Positions 1 to 7,588 of a stretch of 55,690 nt of DNA are shown in pieces. Position 1 is the first letter of the stretch; the number at the start of each line of letters is the position of its first letter. Origin of the DNA: FEN-987 sp964598845 (GTDB lineage: Archaea; Thermoproteota; Bathyarchaeia; 40CM-2-53-6). Position numbers and translations under genes: made by a program. The stretch lies in the NCBI GenBank assembly GCA_964598845.1, contig CAZRDM010000014.1, forward strand, positions 1 through 55,690, in the 5' to 3' direction. The notes below the pieces were generated by a model. The model saw nothing but the letters and a program-made list of their open reading frames with translations. It did not search any database and was not told the DNA's origin.

Positions 1-317
1 GGTTCATGATATGCCATGAATCATCGATCATGAAAGGCCTGCCGCTATGATACAGAAAAATCGTGCCCATCGCAAGGACTCTAAGCCAATCAAGCCAGTA
101 CCATCTTTCGGACATGAAGACTCGTTGCGCGACTGGGGAATCTACTGTATTTCACACTTGCCATCTTTTCAACAAAGCATGCGTCACCATCATGATTCAT
201 TCTCACTTGGGCAAGTGGCCAGAGAAGCCCAAGTATGAGGGCTGATCCCTCACAGTTGAGGCTTGACCCTCATGGAAGAGGAAAAACGTTGCAGGCTCAC
301 TCGCTCACGAGTCGCTC
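1..317. other. no gene recognised
   Basis: Short open frames on the plus strand here have no recognisable motif and unconvincing composition. I see no promoter, repeat or RNA gene in this stretch. Confidence 0.5.
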
Positions 318-638
318 CTAGAATTCTACAACAACTCTTTTCGTAGTGAAGTAGCCTTCGACAAACCGATCTACCCTTCGCTTCACGGGCATGAATGCAA
401 CGAGAACGATCGCAATGGAGACAAAGTGAAGGTACTCAGACAGAGCTCCAGCCACCCCTGCCAAGTATGTGGCAATCAGATGCTCAGAGAATGCGAAGAG
501 GAAGATGATGACCGCGCCCAGAGCCGAGTATGCGGTTCCCTTCTTCACAATAACGCCCGCTAGAACGGCGTACGTGGGCACTATCTGGCGGAGCAATTCC
601 TGCATGAAATAGCTCTCAAAGGCGCCGCTAGCTAGCAC
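318..638 (-). CDS. small membrane protein, possibly a truncated sensor-type membrane domain
   Basis: A 106-residue frame starting at GTG with about three hydrophobic segments (roughly residues 17-32, 38-60, 68-85). It ends with a basic stretch, MPVKRRVDRFVEGYF. That tail resembles the PLRRRVQRxVDRxFYR-like segment that follows the membrane domain in some multi-pass histidine kinases, but no kinase domain follows. Just upstream a 22-codon frame (632-700, GTG start) encodes one more hydrophobic helix and overlaps this start in another frame. The two may be one gene split by a frameshift, or a translationally coupled pair. It lies just downstream of a decayed RAD55-like gene, so it may itself be a remnant. 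Function unknown. Confidence 0.4.
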   Translation of the reverse strand: MLASGAFESYFMQELLRQIVPTYAVLAGVIVKKGTAYSALGAVIIFLFAFSEHLIATYLAGVAGALSEYLHFVSIAIVLVAFMPVKRRVDRFVEGYFTTKRVVVEF

Positions 639-715
639 ATGACGCCGCCCAGTATCGCTACGATGCTCCCGATGATCACTATCAGGACAAGGATCTTCAC
701 TACCGTTGGTCGCTT

Positions 716-1020
716 CTACTCGCGTCCAAAGCTGGCGAAAGCGCGTTCGACTTCACGAGGCGTATCTCGAATAGTATCGTACGCGGTCTTCATGCCCTCC
801 CTCAAGGCTTGAACGGCAATCGTGAGAGATGTTTCGTACCAAATTGAGTCCGGTTCAAATTCAACAAGAAGAACTGTGCCGTAGTCGATACCATCTGCGA
901 TAAGCTCTCTAAGGATTGGAAGTGCGAGGGTATCGGACAATCATCCATCCCAGCATAGAATTGTGGGTGGCTTATTGCGTGGAACTTGTCCGCCAACGTC
1001 TGATGAATTTCTCTAACCAA
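716..1020 (-). pseudogene. frameshifted C-terminal fragment of an archaeal RAD55/KaiC-like ATPase-family protein
   Basis: Two overlapping minus-strand frames join into one sensible protein. The frame from 1020 reads to FYAGMDD near position 942. The frame starting at TTG 940 continues with LSDTLALPILRELI and then GTVLLVEFEPDSIWYETS. Shifting by one base where they meet gives FYAGMDDLSDTLALPIL, as expected for the C-terminal part of archaeal RecA-superfamily (RAD55-like) proteins. The N-terminal Walker A/B domain is absent: upstream sequence runs into a tRNA-like fragment at 1034-1058. I infer a decayed gene cut by recombination or insertion. Family assignment is from recall of similar archaeal proteins, so moderately sure. 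Confidence 0.5.
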
Positions 1021-1033
1021 GACTAAGGAGCTG

Positions 1034-1058
1034 ATGGGGCCGGTGGGATATGAACCGT
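1034..1058 (-). other. tRNA 3'-end-like fragment (degenerate)
   Basis: Read on the minus strand this gives a TTCATAT loop, then CCCAC and CGGCCCCA. That resembles the T-loop, T-stem 3' strand and acceptor 3' strand of a tRNA. The 5' T-stem strand does not pair well and no tRNA body precedes it. Similar fragments lie at 4291-4308, 4856-4884 and 15787-15820, all in the same orientation. Confidence 0.4.
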
Positions 1059-1071
1059 CGATATCGCTAGT

Positions 1072-1563
1072 TCAAGTTTCGTGCTTGATTCGTAACGCTT
1101 CCAAGGCCTCCTTCGGATCTACAATCTTCATGTGCTTCTCGAAGTTCTCTCTGCACTCCGCTCTCAGAAGATGTCTCTCATCAGTTGTGACAAAGAAATC
1201 GCATCCCTCCTGAATGGAGGTCGCGACGTGATGGAAATCGGCAGACCCTATGTCCCACTTGGATTTCAGGTCACGAAATTCGAACATGAGATCCCTTGCC
1301 AGATCTACGTAGGCTTCAAACTCCATGATCTTGAGCTTAAAATTCGCCTGGACTGAGACCGTTACTTCGTAAATCTTCTCTATGGGCATCCGCGATGATG
1401 AAGCCAGAGCGCCCGGAACTTCGATCATGACCAATCCTGATGCAACACTTGATACGTCCTCTCGTGAGATCGTCCGCGCCAGTTCGAGAGTAGCGCGATG
1501 ATATGGTTCCCCAACTTTCTTCACGGACGCAACCAAAACGTTCGAATCGAGCCCCATCTTCAA
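1072..1563 (-). CDS. PIN-domain ribonuclease (VapC-like toxin)
   Basis: A 163-residue PIN domain. The N-terminal strand GLDSNVLVASV carries the first acidic residue (Asp6). Glu48 sits in VMIEVPGA, Asp109 in GSADFHHVA and Asp128 in VTTDERHLL, so the usual acidic metal-binding set is present. Such proteins cut RNA, often tRNA or mRNA, as toxins. The frame starts at a TTG that overlaps the stop of the upstream HTH gene by 4 nt, and an ATG two codons later is an alternative. The two genes form a tight pair that fits a toxin-antitoxin module with a winged-HTH partner instead of the usual VapB. The gene ends right beside a tRNA 3' fragment. PIN family assignment is firm; toxin role is inferred. Confidence 0.85.
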   Translation of the reverse strand: MKMGLDSNVLVASVKKVGEPYHRATLELARTISREDVSSVASGLVMIEVPGALASSSRMPIEKIYEVTVSVQANFKLKIMEFEAYVDLARDLMFEFRDLKSKWDIGSADFHHVATSIQEGCDFFVTTDERHLLRAECRENFEKHMKIVDPKEALEALRIKHET

Positions 1564-1886
1564 GCCTTTCTGCGTTCCTTCTCGATCATTTCAGCAGCAG
1601 TTAGAGTTCTTGGGAAATATTGCGCGAGCTCGTCAGAGAGTTGTTCGAGAGAGCGCGGCTTGATCCACTTTGGAGCACGGAACGTCTGTGTGGAAGGGCC
1701 CTTGGCATGATAGACGTTGACGCGGCCCTTCCTTACTAGAACCGCCTTCCCTTCCCCCACTAGCTTGAGAAGATGCCCGTTAGCTGTAGCCCACGAGACA
1801 CCGAGCCGCTTCGCAACCTCGTCCGGCGTAACAGCATCCTTCCGGAGAAGTTCTAAGATATCACGCTCGATGTTTTGCACCGTCAT
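1560..1886 (-). CDS. winged helix-turn-helix DNA-binding protein (partner of PIN gene)
   Basis: A 108-residue protein with a clear winged HTH at residues about 5-58: DILELLRKDAVTPDEVAKRLG, then SWATANGHLLKLVGEGKAVL and a short beta wing. The C-terminal 45 residues are mostly charged and helical, perhaps the part that contacts a partner. It overlaps the PIN gene start by 4 nt. I infer that it is the antitoxin or autoregulator of the pair. A plain MarR/ArsR-type regulator that happens to precede a nuclease is the alternative. Confidence 0.7.
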   Translation of the reverse strand: MTVQNIERDILELLRKDAVTPDEVAKRLGVSWATANGHLLKLVGEGKAVLVRKGRVNVYHAKGPSTQTFRAPKWIKPRSLEQLSDELAQYFPRTLTAAEMIEKERRKA

Positions 1887-2099
1887 CTGTCATGAGATAT
1901 ATCTTAGGTTACAAATAAAGATACATGCAAGTCTCTAGGAACTCCGATGCAGACAACAAATTCTCGATAGAGCTGCAAGGGACAGGGCGCTATTATTTTC
2001 TCACCATTTTCCGCCATGTCCTAACCTAGGTACGCTGAAAAGAAAGATGCAGGATGGCGGTGGCAGCGAATCGAAACGACAGGATAAAGAATCGAGTCG

Positions 2100-2489
2100 T
2101 TGAAAGTCGCGGATCTGGCCCTAAGCATATGGTTCTCAAGATACGCCAAGACAGCCTCGCTCGACCCTGACTGGTTAAGAATAACGGATAACATGTCTGT
2201 GATGGCCAGATTCAACGATGAAAAGCCTGTAGTCGAGTTCATTCTTGCTCGAATCGTTCCGGTCCCGTCCCGTGCAAAGATGATCAGCATAATCAGGGAC
2301 CTTCACAGTGCTTGGTTGTACAAGCAGCTTGAAGCAGCGGTCGACGGAATAATTGATTTCAAGCTTGAAGAAGAAGGACGGGAAGCTCAGAACTTCATGC
2401 GAATCAGGACAATGCGAAAAGTAAACTTTGACTCACGTTGGCATCGCCTTAGGATCGCAGACAACTTCGAGGTTACCCTTGAAAAGTAA
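2100..2489 (+). pseudogene. C-terminal part of an archaeal RAD55/KaiC-like ATPase-family protein
   Basis: A 129-residue frame whose last 65 residues (from LHSAWLYKQLEAAVDGIIDF, through EGREAQNFMRIRTMR, to SRWHRLRIADNFEVTLEK) match the end of archaeal RecA-superfamily ATPases as I know them. The Walker A and B region is missing: an in-frame TAA lies at 2085-2087 just before the TTG used as start. Either a stand-alone remnant or a truncated gene. Together with 716-1020 this makes two broken members of one family within 2.5 kb. Confidence 0.5.
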
Positions 2490-2580
2490 CATCGGCCTTC
2501 AAGCAGAAATGCCTTGGCGGGCCCAGACATTCGCTCTATACACGGACTTCCACGTCCCTTTGGCAGGCTCCACGTGACCA

Positions 2581-2949
2581 TTGTACCGGACCATATTGCG
2601 AGAAACTGGTGGGGCATACGGCTTTGTAAGTGAGGGAACACTCCGTTACATTCTAGATTCTTTAGATTCGATACGAGGAGGCATCTTCGTTCAGGCAGCC
2701 TATGTGATCCATGGCATCGCGACGAAGCATCCTTTGGTTAACGGAAACAAGAGGCTGGCTTTCGCCTTGGGCGCATTGATTCTTCGAACCGAAGGGATTG
2801 AGCTGTCGGTGAACAAAGATGAGACAGTATCCTTAATGCTCAGAATAGCGAAAGATGATTTGTCTAGAAAGGCGCTGGAGTCATGGCTTCGAAGCAAATC
2901 CAAGAAGATCTACTGGAAGAAATGGTGCACCGTCACCTGGACATTCTAA
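2581..2949 (+). CDS. Fic/Doc-family protein, N-terminally shortened
   Basis: The Fic motif is plain at residues 50-60: HPLVNGNKRLA. The lysine in GNKR places it with Doc-type (phosphotransferase, death-on-curing) proteins rather than AMPylating GNGR forms. The acidic residue often found before GN (as in HPFxDGNKR) is Asn here. The usual first 15-20 residues of the domain are missing: the frame starts at TTG right after an in-frame stop at 2575-2577. Near the 3' end a second frame (ATG 2883, 28 codons, ending HRHLDILRELAKY) overlaps out of phase and looks more protein-like than the annotated tail, so a frameshift is possible. No Phd-like antitoxin gene is adjacent. Probably decaying. Confidence 0.65.
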   Translation: MYRTILRETGGAYGFVSEGTLRYILDSLDSIRGGIFVQAAYVIHGIATKHPLVNGNKRLAFALGALILRTEGIELSVNKDETVSLMLRIAKDDLSRKALESWLRSKSKKIYWKKWCTVTWTF

Positions 2950-3314
2950 GGGAACTCGCAAAGTATTAGTTGATTTCCTCGAGCGTGCACTACACGGAGT
3001 CAAACCAACATATACCTGGAAATTCGGTGCCGAATGAAATCCACCAATATCGTGGGTACAATCCCTCCCCACACACGCGTTTCTAACCACAACAGAATCA
3101 GAAGAACTGTTTCTTAGCGCGTTGGACTCATTCGGTCCGCTACTTTCCCAGATGACCCTCATGCTGCAAAGCTAGCTCAATGTCACTGAATTCTCACCAC
3201 CAGACCTGATGTATCAGCATGTAATTGTCAGTTGATGTGCTGTCGAGCTAGTGTATTCAAACGAAGATAGTCATTTAGGTGTTGAATACAAACTGTCTGT
3301 CGCGGTGTTGCAAA
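2950..3314. other. no gene recognised
   Basis: Apart from the possible shifted end of the Fic-like gene (to about 2969), I see no convincing coding frame, RNA or repeat here. The 93-residue minus frame at 2881-3162 is low in complexity and lacks motifs. Confidence 0.4.
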
Positions 3315-4241
3315 ATGGGGAAGATCAAGTTCGGCGTGCAAGCTCTGCAAGCAATGCCAGACTATGCAACTCTAAGAAAAGTTGTATTGGAATGCGAGCG
3401 GCTTGGTTTTGATTCAGTTTGGGTTTATGATCATCTTCAGTTCACGTACGGACCGACCTTAGAATGTTGGACAGTTCTGGCAGCATTGGCTGAAGCAACG
3501 CACAACATACGTATTGGCCCTTTGGTCACCTGCAACACGTTTCGCTATCCATCATTGCTGGCTAAGATGGCGGCTACCGTTGACATGATTTCGAACGGAA
3601 GACTCAACTTTGGAATCGGGGCAGGATGGCACCAGGGTGAAGCCGCGGCTTATGGAATACCGTTTCCGAGAGCAGGCATTAGAATTGAAATGCTTGATGA
3701 GGCGCTTCAGATCATAAAGAGACTTTGGACTCAAGGCGAAGTCATTTTCAAAGGAAAGTACTATCAGCTTGACAAGGCTGTTTCTCTTCCAAAACCAGTT
3801 CAGCAGCCTCATCCCCCAATACTAATTGGAGGCGACGGCGATAAGATGCTAAGGCTCATCGCCAAATATGCAAACGCGTGGAACAGTGGTTTCGTGAGCC
3901 TCGAAGGCTTCACAGAAGAGATTGCGCGGTTGCAAAAGGCTTGCGAGGAGACTGGTCGAGACCGTAGTGAGATAGAGAATACTTTCCAGAGCCGCGTTGT
4001 AGTAGCGGAGAAAGATGAAAATGCCTTTAAGAGGGCAGAAGAGTGGCGAGAAGAACGCGGGGGAGCAGTAGATGACCCAGACTGGATGTTTGCGATAAAG
4101 GGTTCACCTAAGACTTGCGAAAAAGTGTTACAAACATACGTTGATGTGGGAGTTACGCACTTCACGCTTCTGTTTGCAGACACACCGACGCTGAAACCTC
4201 TTCAACTCTTTGCGAATGAAGTTATACCCATGTTTCGATAG
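3315..4241 (+). CDS. LLM-class (luciferase-like) F420-dependent oxidoreductase
   Basis: A 308-residue TIM-barrel enzyme of the bacterial luciferase/F420 superfamily. Typical pieces appear in order: IKFGVQALQA at the N-terminus, FDSVWVYDHLQFTYGPTLE, IRIGPLVTCNTFRYPSLLAKMAATVD, GRLNFGIGAGWHQGEAAAYGI, then VQQPHPPILIGGDGDK and GVTHFTLLFAD near the end. Family members use coenzyme F420 or FMN for hydride transfer to varied substrates, and the substrate cannot be read from sequence. I use ATG 3315; the frame is open to an earlier TTG at 3279, but family proteins begin at MGKIKFG. It stands alone between toxin-type modules. Confidence 0.85.
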   Translation: MGKIKFGVQALQAMPDYATLRKVVLECERLGFDSVWVYDHLQFTYGPTLECWTVLAALAEATHNIRIGPLVTCNTFRYPSLLAKMAATVDMISNGRLNFGIGAGWHQGEAAAYGIPFPRAGIRIEMLDEALQIIKRLWTQGEVIFKGKYYQLDKAVSLPKPVQQPHPPILIGGDGDKMLRLIAKYANAWNSGFVSLEGFTEEIARLQKACEETGRDRSEIENTFQSRVVVAEKDENAFKRAEEWREERGGAVDDPDWMFAIKGSPKTCEKVLQTYVDVGVTHFTLLFADTPTLKPLQLFANEVIPMFR

Positions 4242-4290
4242 ACTCTCCAAAGAAGAGAAAATCAACTTGTGGTTACCGATTGTACCCACG

Positions 4291-4308
4291 AAAATGGTGG
4301 GGCCGGTG
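4291..4308 (-). other. tRNA 3'-end-like fragment
   Basis: On the minus strand this reads CACCGGCCCCACCATTTT: a T-stem end, an acceptor 3' strand and an encoded CCA. It closely resembles the fragment at 15787-15820 (CACCGGGCCCACCATTTT). It lies upstream of the RelBE pair, and another copy (4856-4884) lies just downstream in the same orientation. Confidence 0.45.
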
Positions 4309-4359
4309 TACACGTAACTATGAGTTCAGATTAGCGATTTCGTATCTAAGAGCGCAACG

Positions 4360-4368
4360 ATTTAAAGA
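4360..4368 (+). promoter_or_regulatory. TATA box for the relBE-like operon
   Basis: ATTTAAAGA at this site is centred about 28 nt before the ATG at 4392. That spacing is expected for an archaeal TATA box driving a nearly leaderless transcript. Confidence 0.55.
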
Positions 4369-4391
4369 CGGGGGTCGATTGTTGATTTGCC

Positions 4392-4577
4392 ATGTCTAAG
4401 CTAATCCTCGAAAAGGAGCTTCACCTGATTAGAGAAAGGCTTGAAGCAATCGAAGAGGCGCTCGGTGAAGATATGACGGCTAACGACAAGAAAGCGCTTG
4501 AAGAAGCGGTCAAGGAGCATCGAGAAGGAAAGACCGTCACTTTCAGGCCACGTAGATCAAGGCCCCGCAAGCATTGA
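4392..4577 (+). CDS. RelB-like antitoxin
   Basis: A 61-residue, highly charged, mostly helical protein. Residues 1-45 are amphipathic helix (LILEKELHLIRERLEAIEEAL) and the last 15 are basic (TFRPRRSRPRKH). It overlaps the following RelE/ParE-type gene by 4 nt, the usual antitoxin-first order. The long N-terminal helix would wrap the toxin. A near-ideal TATA box at 4360-4368 drives the pair. Confidence 0.75.
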   Translation: MSKLILEKELHLIRERLEAIEEALGEDMTANDKKALEEAVKEHREGKTVTFRPRRSRPRKH

Positions 4578-4822
4578 AGGTCTTTCTGTCACGCAAGGCG
4601 GCCAAAGCTCTTGATGAAACGCCCTTAGAAATGAGACGGCGGCTTGACGAAAAGATATCCGAACTCTCCCGAACACCATTTCCCGCAGGTTGCAGAAAGC
4701 TCAGAGGAGCACGAGACGCCTACAGGCTCAGAGTTGGCGATTACAGAGTCCTCTATACAATACTCACAAAAGACGAAATTCTGATATTCAAAATTGCTCG
4801 ACCTGAAACCGCATACCTTTAG
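4574..4822 (+). CDS. RelE/ParE-superfamily toxin
   Basis: An 82-residue RelE fold: MKVFLSRKAAKALDETP (first strand and helices), then RRLDEKISELSRTPFPAGCRKLRG, and the conserved C-terminal hairpin DAYRLRVGDYRVLYTI with ILIFKIARPETAY. RelE enzymes cut mRNA in the ribosome and ParE relatives poison gyrase. This sequence has the RVGDYRVLYTI type seen in archaeal RelE. It starts at TTG within the antitoxin stop. The pair is bracketed by tRNA 3'-end-like repeats, which suggests it arrived as a cassette. Confidence 0.88.
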   Translation: MKVFLSRKAAKALDETPLEMRRRLDEKISELSRTPFPAGCRKLRGARDAYRLRVGDYRVLYTILTKDEILIFKIARPETAYL

Positions 4823-4855
4823 CACAATCATCAGCGGTTATCCGCTACTAACGCT

Positions 4856-4884
4856 TGGGCCGGTGGGATTCGAACCCACAACCT
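4856..4884 (-). other. tRNA 3'-end-like fragment with intact T-arm
   Basis: On the minus strand: variable-loop-like AGGTT, T-stem GTGGG, loop TTCGAAT, T-stem CCCAC, acceptor strand CGGCCC then A. The T-arm pairs perfectly. No matching 5' acceptor GGGCCG or D-arm is found in the following 100 nt of the minus strand, and the bases before it do not make an anticodon stem. I read it as a 3' remnant, such as left by a tRNA-targeting integrase, not a functional tRNA. Confidence 0.6.
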
Positions 4885-5088
4885 GTTTGGGGGGAATCGG
4901 CTGGCGCTTCAGCTTCATCCTGCGCCTATACTCTTGTGTCCTCCTTCACCTGTGATGGGAACAGCGATGCTACGCGCTCGCGGCAACCCCCAGGTTCTCT
5001 CCAGAACATCCACAGATAACTGAATCCTGCTCTCGTAGTTAGGGGATCCTGCTATCCCACCCAGTTTTCCGCTCAAGGAGATCTGTAA

Positions 5089-5103
5089 ATATTTAAGTAT
5101 ATA
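5089..5103 (+). promoter_or_regulatory. TATA-like region for the RHH/aspartic-protease pair
   Basis: An AT-rich run ending in ATTTAAGTATATA lies about 40 nt before ATG 5137. This fits an archaeal promoter with a short leader. Confidence 0.45.
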
Positions 5104-5130
5104 CATGCAGACGCTCCGAGCCGGAAGGTT

Positions 5131-5481
5131 GTGGAGATGGGCGTGGTCACCCTCAAGCTGAACGACGAATTGGAAAGAAAACTGCGAGAAAGGGCCTCAC
5201 GCGTGTTTGGTCTTACTCGCGGAGCGCTATCACGCGCGGTAGAGGATGCTCTTGTCCTCTGGCTCCGTTCAGAGCCCTCCCCACATACTCAGGAGAGCCG
5301 TCCAGTTAGATACGTTGCCCTCCGGAATCGGCGACCTGTGCTCGAGGCTTCCTCTCTAAGGGAACTGGCAGAGAGATTGAAGAAAGCCCGAATTGATGCT
5401 CGTGACGTTGAAATACGCTCCTCGAGGCCTGTACCCGCCGTGGAAAAGTTGGGCCTTCGCGTTGTTCGTCGTTCCAAGTGA
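5131..5481 (+). CDS. ribbon-helix-helix-type small protein (antitoxin-like)
   Basis: A 116-residue protein whose first 45 residues look like a ribbon-helix-helix domain: a strand VVTLKLNDELERKLRERA followed by a helix LTRGALSRAVEDALVLWL. The rest is charged, with a central helix SLRELAERLKKARIDARDV. Start GTG 5131, with ATG 5137 two codons later equally possible. The next gene, an aspartic-protease-fold protein, begins 7 nt after the stop. The pairing resembles a small operon with a DNA-binding regulator first. Function is inferred from fold only. Confidence 0.65.
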   Translation: MEMGVVTLKLNDELERKLRERASRVFGLTRGALSRAVEDALVLWLRSEPSPHTQESRPVRYVALRNRRPVLEASSLRELAERLKKARIDARDVEIRSSRPVPAVEKLGLRVVRRSK

Positions 5482-5487
5482 AGGATC

Positions 5488-5880
5488 TTGACATTGAGCT
5501 TCGCAGACGACTCGCTGCTCGTACCGGTTAGACTCACGAACCCGTTTCTAGACGCTTACTATCCACCAACCGGGGAAGTCATGGCCGTCTTGGATACGGG
5601 GTTCACCGGATTCGTGCTCGTCCCCTTCGAAGTCTTCAGGGCTCTTAAGCTCGATGAAATGAAGCCTACACGCGTGAAAGGCGAGCTTGCTGATGGTACA
5701 TCAATCGAACTGCAAGCGGCCTATGGGATCCTAGAAATCCCTGAGATCGATCTTGAGGACGAAGGAATAATCGAATCCAATCCGAAGATCAAAGAAATCC
5801 TCTTGGGAGTCAGAGGAGTCAGCAGAATCAGGGCCATTGTCAATGGATGCAGAAGATTCGTAACAATGGAAAAGTGCTAG
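5488..5880 (+). CDS. clan AA (retropepsin-like) aspartic protease-fold protein
   Basis: A 130-residue protein with the hallmark VLDTGFTGFVLVPFEVF at residues 34-50, where Asp36-Thr37-Gly38 is the catalytic triplet. LADGTSIELQAAYGILEI then supplies the flap-like strands. Single-domain proteins of this kind would act as homodimers. Archaeal relatives are mostly uncharacterised. It follows the RHH-type gene with a 6-nt gap and starts at TTG. A protease paired with a DNA-binding protein may be a toxin-antitoxin-like or regulatory pair, which is speculation. Fold assignment is good. Confidence 0.75.
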   Translation: MTLSFADDSLLVPVRLTNPFLDAYYPPTGEVMAVLDTGFTGFVLVPFEVFRALKLDEMKPTRVKGELADGTSIELQAAYGILEIPEIDLEDEGIIESNPKIKEILLGVRGVSRIRAIVNGCRRFVTMEKC

Positions 5881-6070
5881 AAGTGGTTCGTGAGCAAAAC
5901 CTCAATTTTTTTGGCGGCCGTGCCCAGTAGGATGCAAAGTCTGAAATACAGAACGGGGCGAATAAGGCAACGGCTTCGAATAAGGCGCCTATACGAAGAA
6001 GACGGGTCCGGTCAGCCGTCTTTGATATGGCGGCTCGCTGCGGCAAGGACGAGGAGGACGCTTTCTCTGC

Positions 6071-6256
6071 TCACTTTAGAACGGCCTTGAGCAACGGTAG
6101 CAATATGCCTTTGGCCAAGCTGAGCGCTTCCTTTGGGGTGAGTGTAAGTTTCGCCTCCCAATATCCCATCTTTCCGATCATTACCACGTTGCGATCTTCG
6201 TTGATGACCTTCGAGATTGTTATGTCGAATTCTCCAGCGCCTGAAGTGACTCGCAA
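6071..6256 (-). CDS. small hypothetical protein
   Basis: A 61-residue frame from a TTG, with SGAGEFDITISKVI, then VVMIGKMGYWEAKLTLTPKEALSLAKGIL and a short hydrophobic tail. The reading frame stays open about 16 codons further upstream, to the stop beside the nitroreductase-like gene. That extension (DGARFSVDDSGSGS) looks protein-like but has no normal start codon, so the gene may be truncated. It is the last gene of the minus-strand run. I do not recognise the family. Confidence 0.45.
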   Translation of the reverse strand: MRVTSGAGEFDITISKVINEDRNVVMIGKMGYWEAKLTLTPKEALSLAKGILLPLLKAVLK

Positions 6257-6304
6257 GCTTCCACTTCCCGAGTCGTCGACAGAAAAGCGAGCTCCGTCTT
6301 ATGA

Positions 6305-7555
6305 TTATCCGTGCCAGACTCTCATGTGGTCACGCATCGCGGACGGCAGCGGCAGGTCAATGTTCTTCTCGTAGAACTCGGAGTCCAAGTGGTGAGCTTG
6401 GACGCCCATGGCAATAATCATGGTGTCATAGTTCACAGGGAAGCGCCCGTACGTGTCGTAGCAATAGTTCGTGATCGCTTTGGCGCACTCGATTGCCTCC
6501 TTCGGCATGGTTTCCACTTTCGGCTTGATCTCGGCGAAGTTCTTGTAGGGCCCCATCTCCCTCTTCTCTAAGCTTAGGCATCCTTCGGGGCCAAACTTCT
6601 GCCCGACCACAAAATCGACAGCCTCATCCATACGTTTGTATGGCGGACACAATGCCTCGAACAGATCATCCTTGCCCACGGGGTTCGGCACGCCTCGCTT
6701 GTCAGATGCGAATCGGAAGCCTAGTCCTCGAGCCAGAGGAGTGCCGCCTAGGATGAAGATTGGAGCGAAACCGTCGAACGGATATCCACCTAGGCCCATA
6801 GCGGACATCGTCAGGAGCATGTTCTGCATCATTGCGCCGGCCACAACGCCGTTCGAGATGCAGAGCATGATCTCAAATGTTGAGAGAGGAGCCTCAGGCC
6901 CGTTCAGCCAGCCGCTCTTGATCCACTTCTCACATCCGGCCGGCTTTCCGGTTCTGTCGTCGATCACCTCGAATCTATCACCGTAGCTTGCGAACAGCAA
7001 GTAAGCATTGATGAGCTCCCGCGTATTGTCAGCCACGATCAAGAAGGCTGTTGAACCCGGTCGGAAGGCGTCCCACTTGTTTGAACTCTGCAAGGCTGGC
7101 GGAGACAGAGGCACATCGAACTTGTCGCTGACCTTCACCGTGTTCTGCCTGTACCAACGAAGAATCTTTTCTCTGTCTTCGGGAGTCTCTATCTCCCATT
7201 GCTTGGTTGGTTCGGGGGCATTGTAAAAGAATACGCCTTGGTCGTTGACGAAGAAGAGCCCGAAGGCCCACATGTTGCAGGGCACAGGTACAGGTCTGCC
7301 TGTGTACGTCGGGTAAGTTGGCAACGGAATGTTGTCCCCGCTGACAAGCCCAGTTGTCCCGCTCGCAACGGCGCATAGCACGGCCGTTTCGAGCTCAGTC
7401 AACGGGACAGGTTTCTCCTTGGATTTGAAACCGGCCCAAGGGCCGAAGGTCATCTCGAAACCTTGGCCGAACCTGAACGAACGTCTTCGATGGACTGCCT
7501 CCATCAATGAAGACTGCCACAGTCTATCAAGCTGATTATCGGGCAATCTGGTCAC
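6305..7555 (-). CDS. nitroreductase-superfamily-like protein
   Basis: 416 residues, about twice the usual nitroreductase. The N-terminus has LMEAVHRRRSFRFG, the arginine-rich FMN-phosphate-binding start of the family, then LETAVLCAVASGTTGL. Around residue 245 comes MQNMLLTMSAMGLGGYPFDG, which matches the late helix ending in GLG. The middle 150 residues and the end (YDTYGRFPVNYDTMIIAMGVQAHHLD) are not typical, so the enzyme may act on an unusual substrate. It starts at GTG 7555 with a TATA box 28 nt upstream, so the mRNA is probably leaderless and transcribed separately from the hydantoinase genes upstream. FMN redox role is inferred. Confidence 0.6.
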   Translation of the reverse strand: MTRLPDNQLDRLWQSSLMEAVHRRRSFRFGQGFEMTFGPWAGFKSKEKPVPLTELETAVLCAVASGTTGLVSGDNIPLPTYPTYTGRPVPVPCNMWAFGLFFVNDQGVFFYNAPEPTKQWEIETPEDREKILRWYRQNTVKVSDKFDVPLSPPALQSSNKWDAFRPGSTAFLIVADNTRELINAYLLFASYGDRFEVIDDRTGKPAGCEKWIKSGWLNGPEAPLSTFEIMLCISNGVVAGAMMQNMLLTMSAMGLGGYPFDGFAPIFILGGTPLARGLGFRFASDKRGVPNPVGKDDLFEALCPPYKRMDEAVDFVVGQKFGPEGCLSLEKREMGPYKNFAEIKPKVETMPKEAIECAKAITNYCYDTYGRFPVNYDTMIIAMGVQAHHLDSEFYEKNIDLPLPSAMRDHMRVWHG

Positions 7556-7576
7556 TCTCGAAGCGCGTCATCCCAG

Positions 7577-7588
7577 CGAATATTTATC
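7577..7588 (-). promoter_or_regulatory. TATA box for the nitroreductase-like gene
   Basis: Minus strand reads GGATAAATATTC, centred about 28 nt before the GTG start at 7555. This implies a leaderless transcript. Confidence 0.5.

Noticed and set aside
4856..4960. complete tRNA gene on the minus strand
   Set aside because: The T-arm is perfect but no matching 5' acceptor strand, D-arm or anticodon stem could be found, so I call it a 3' fragment only.
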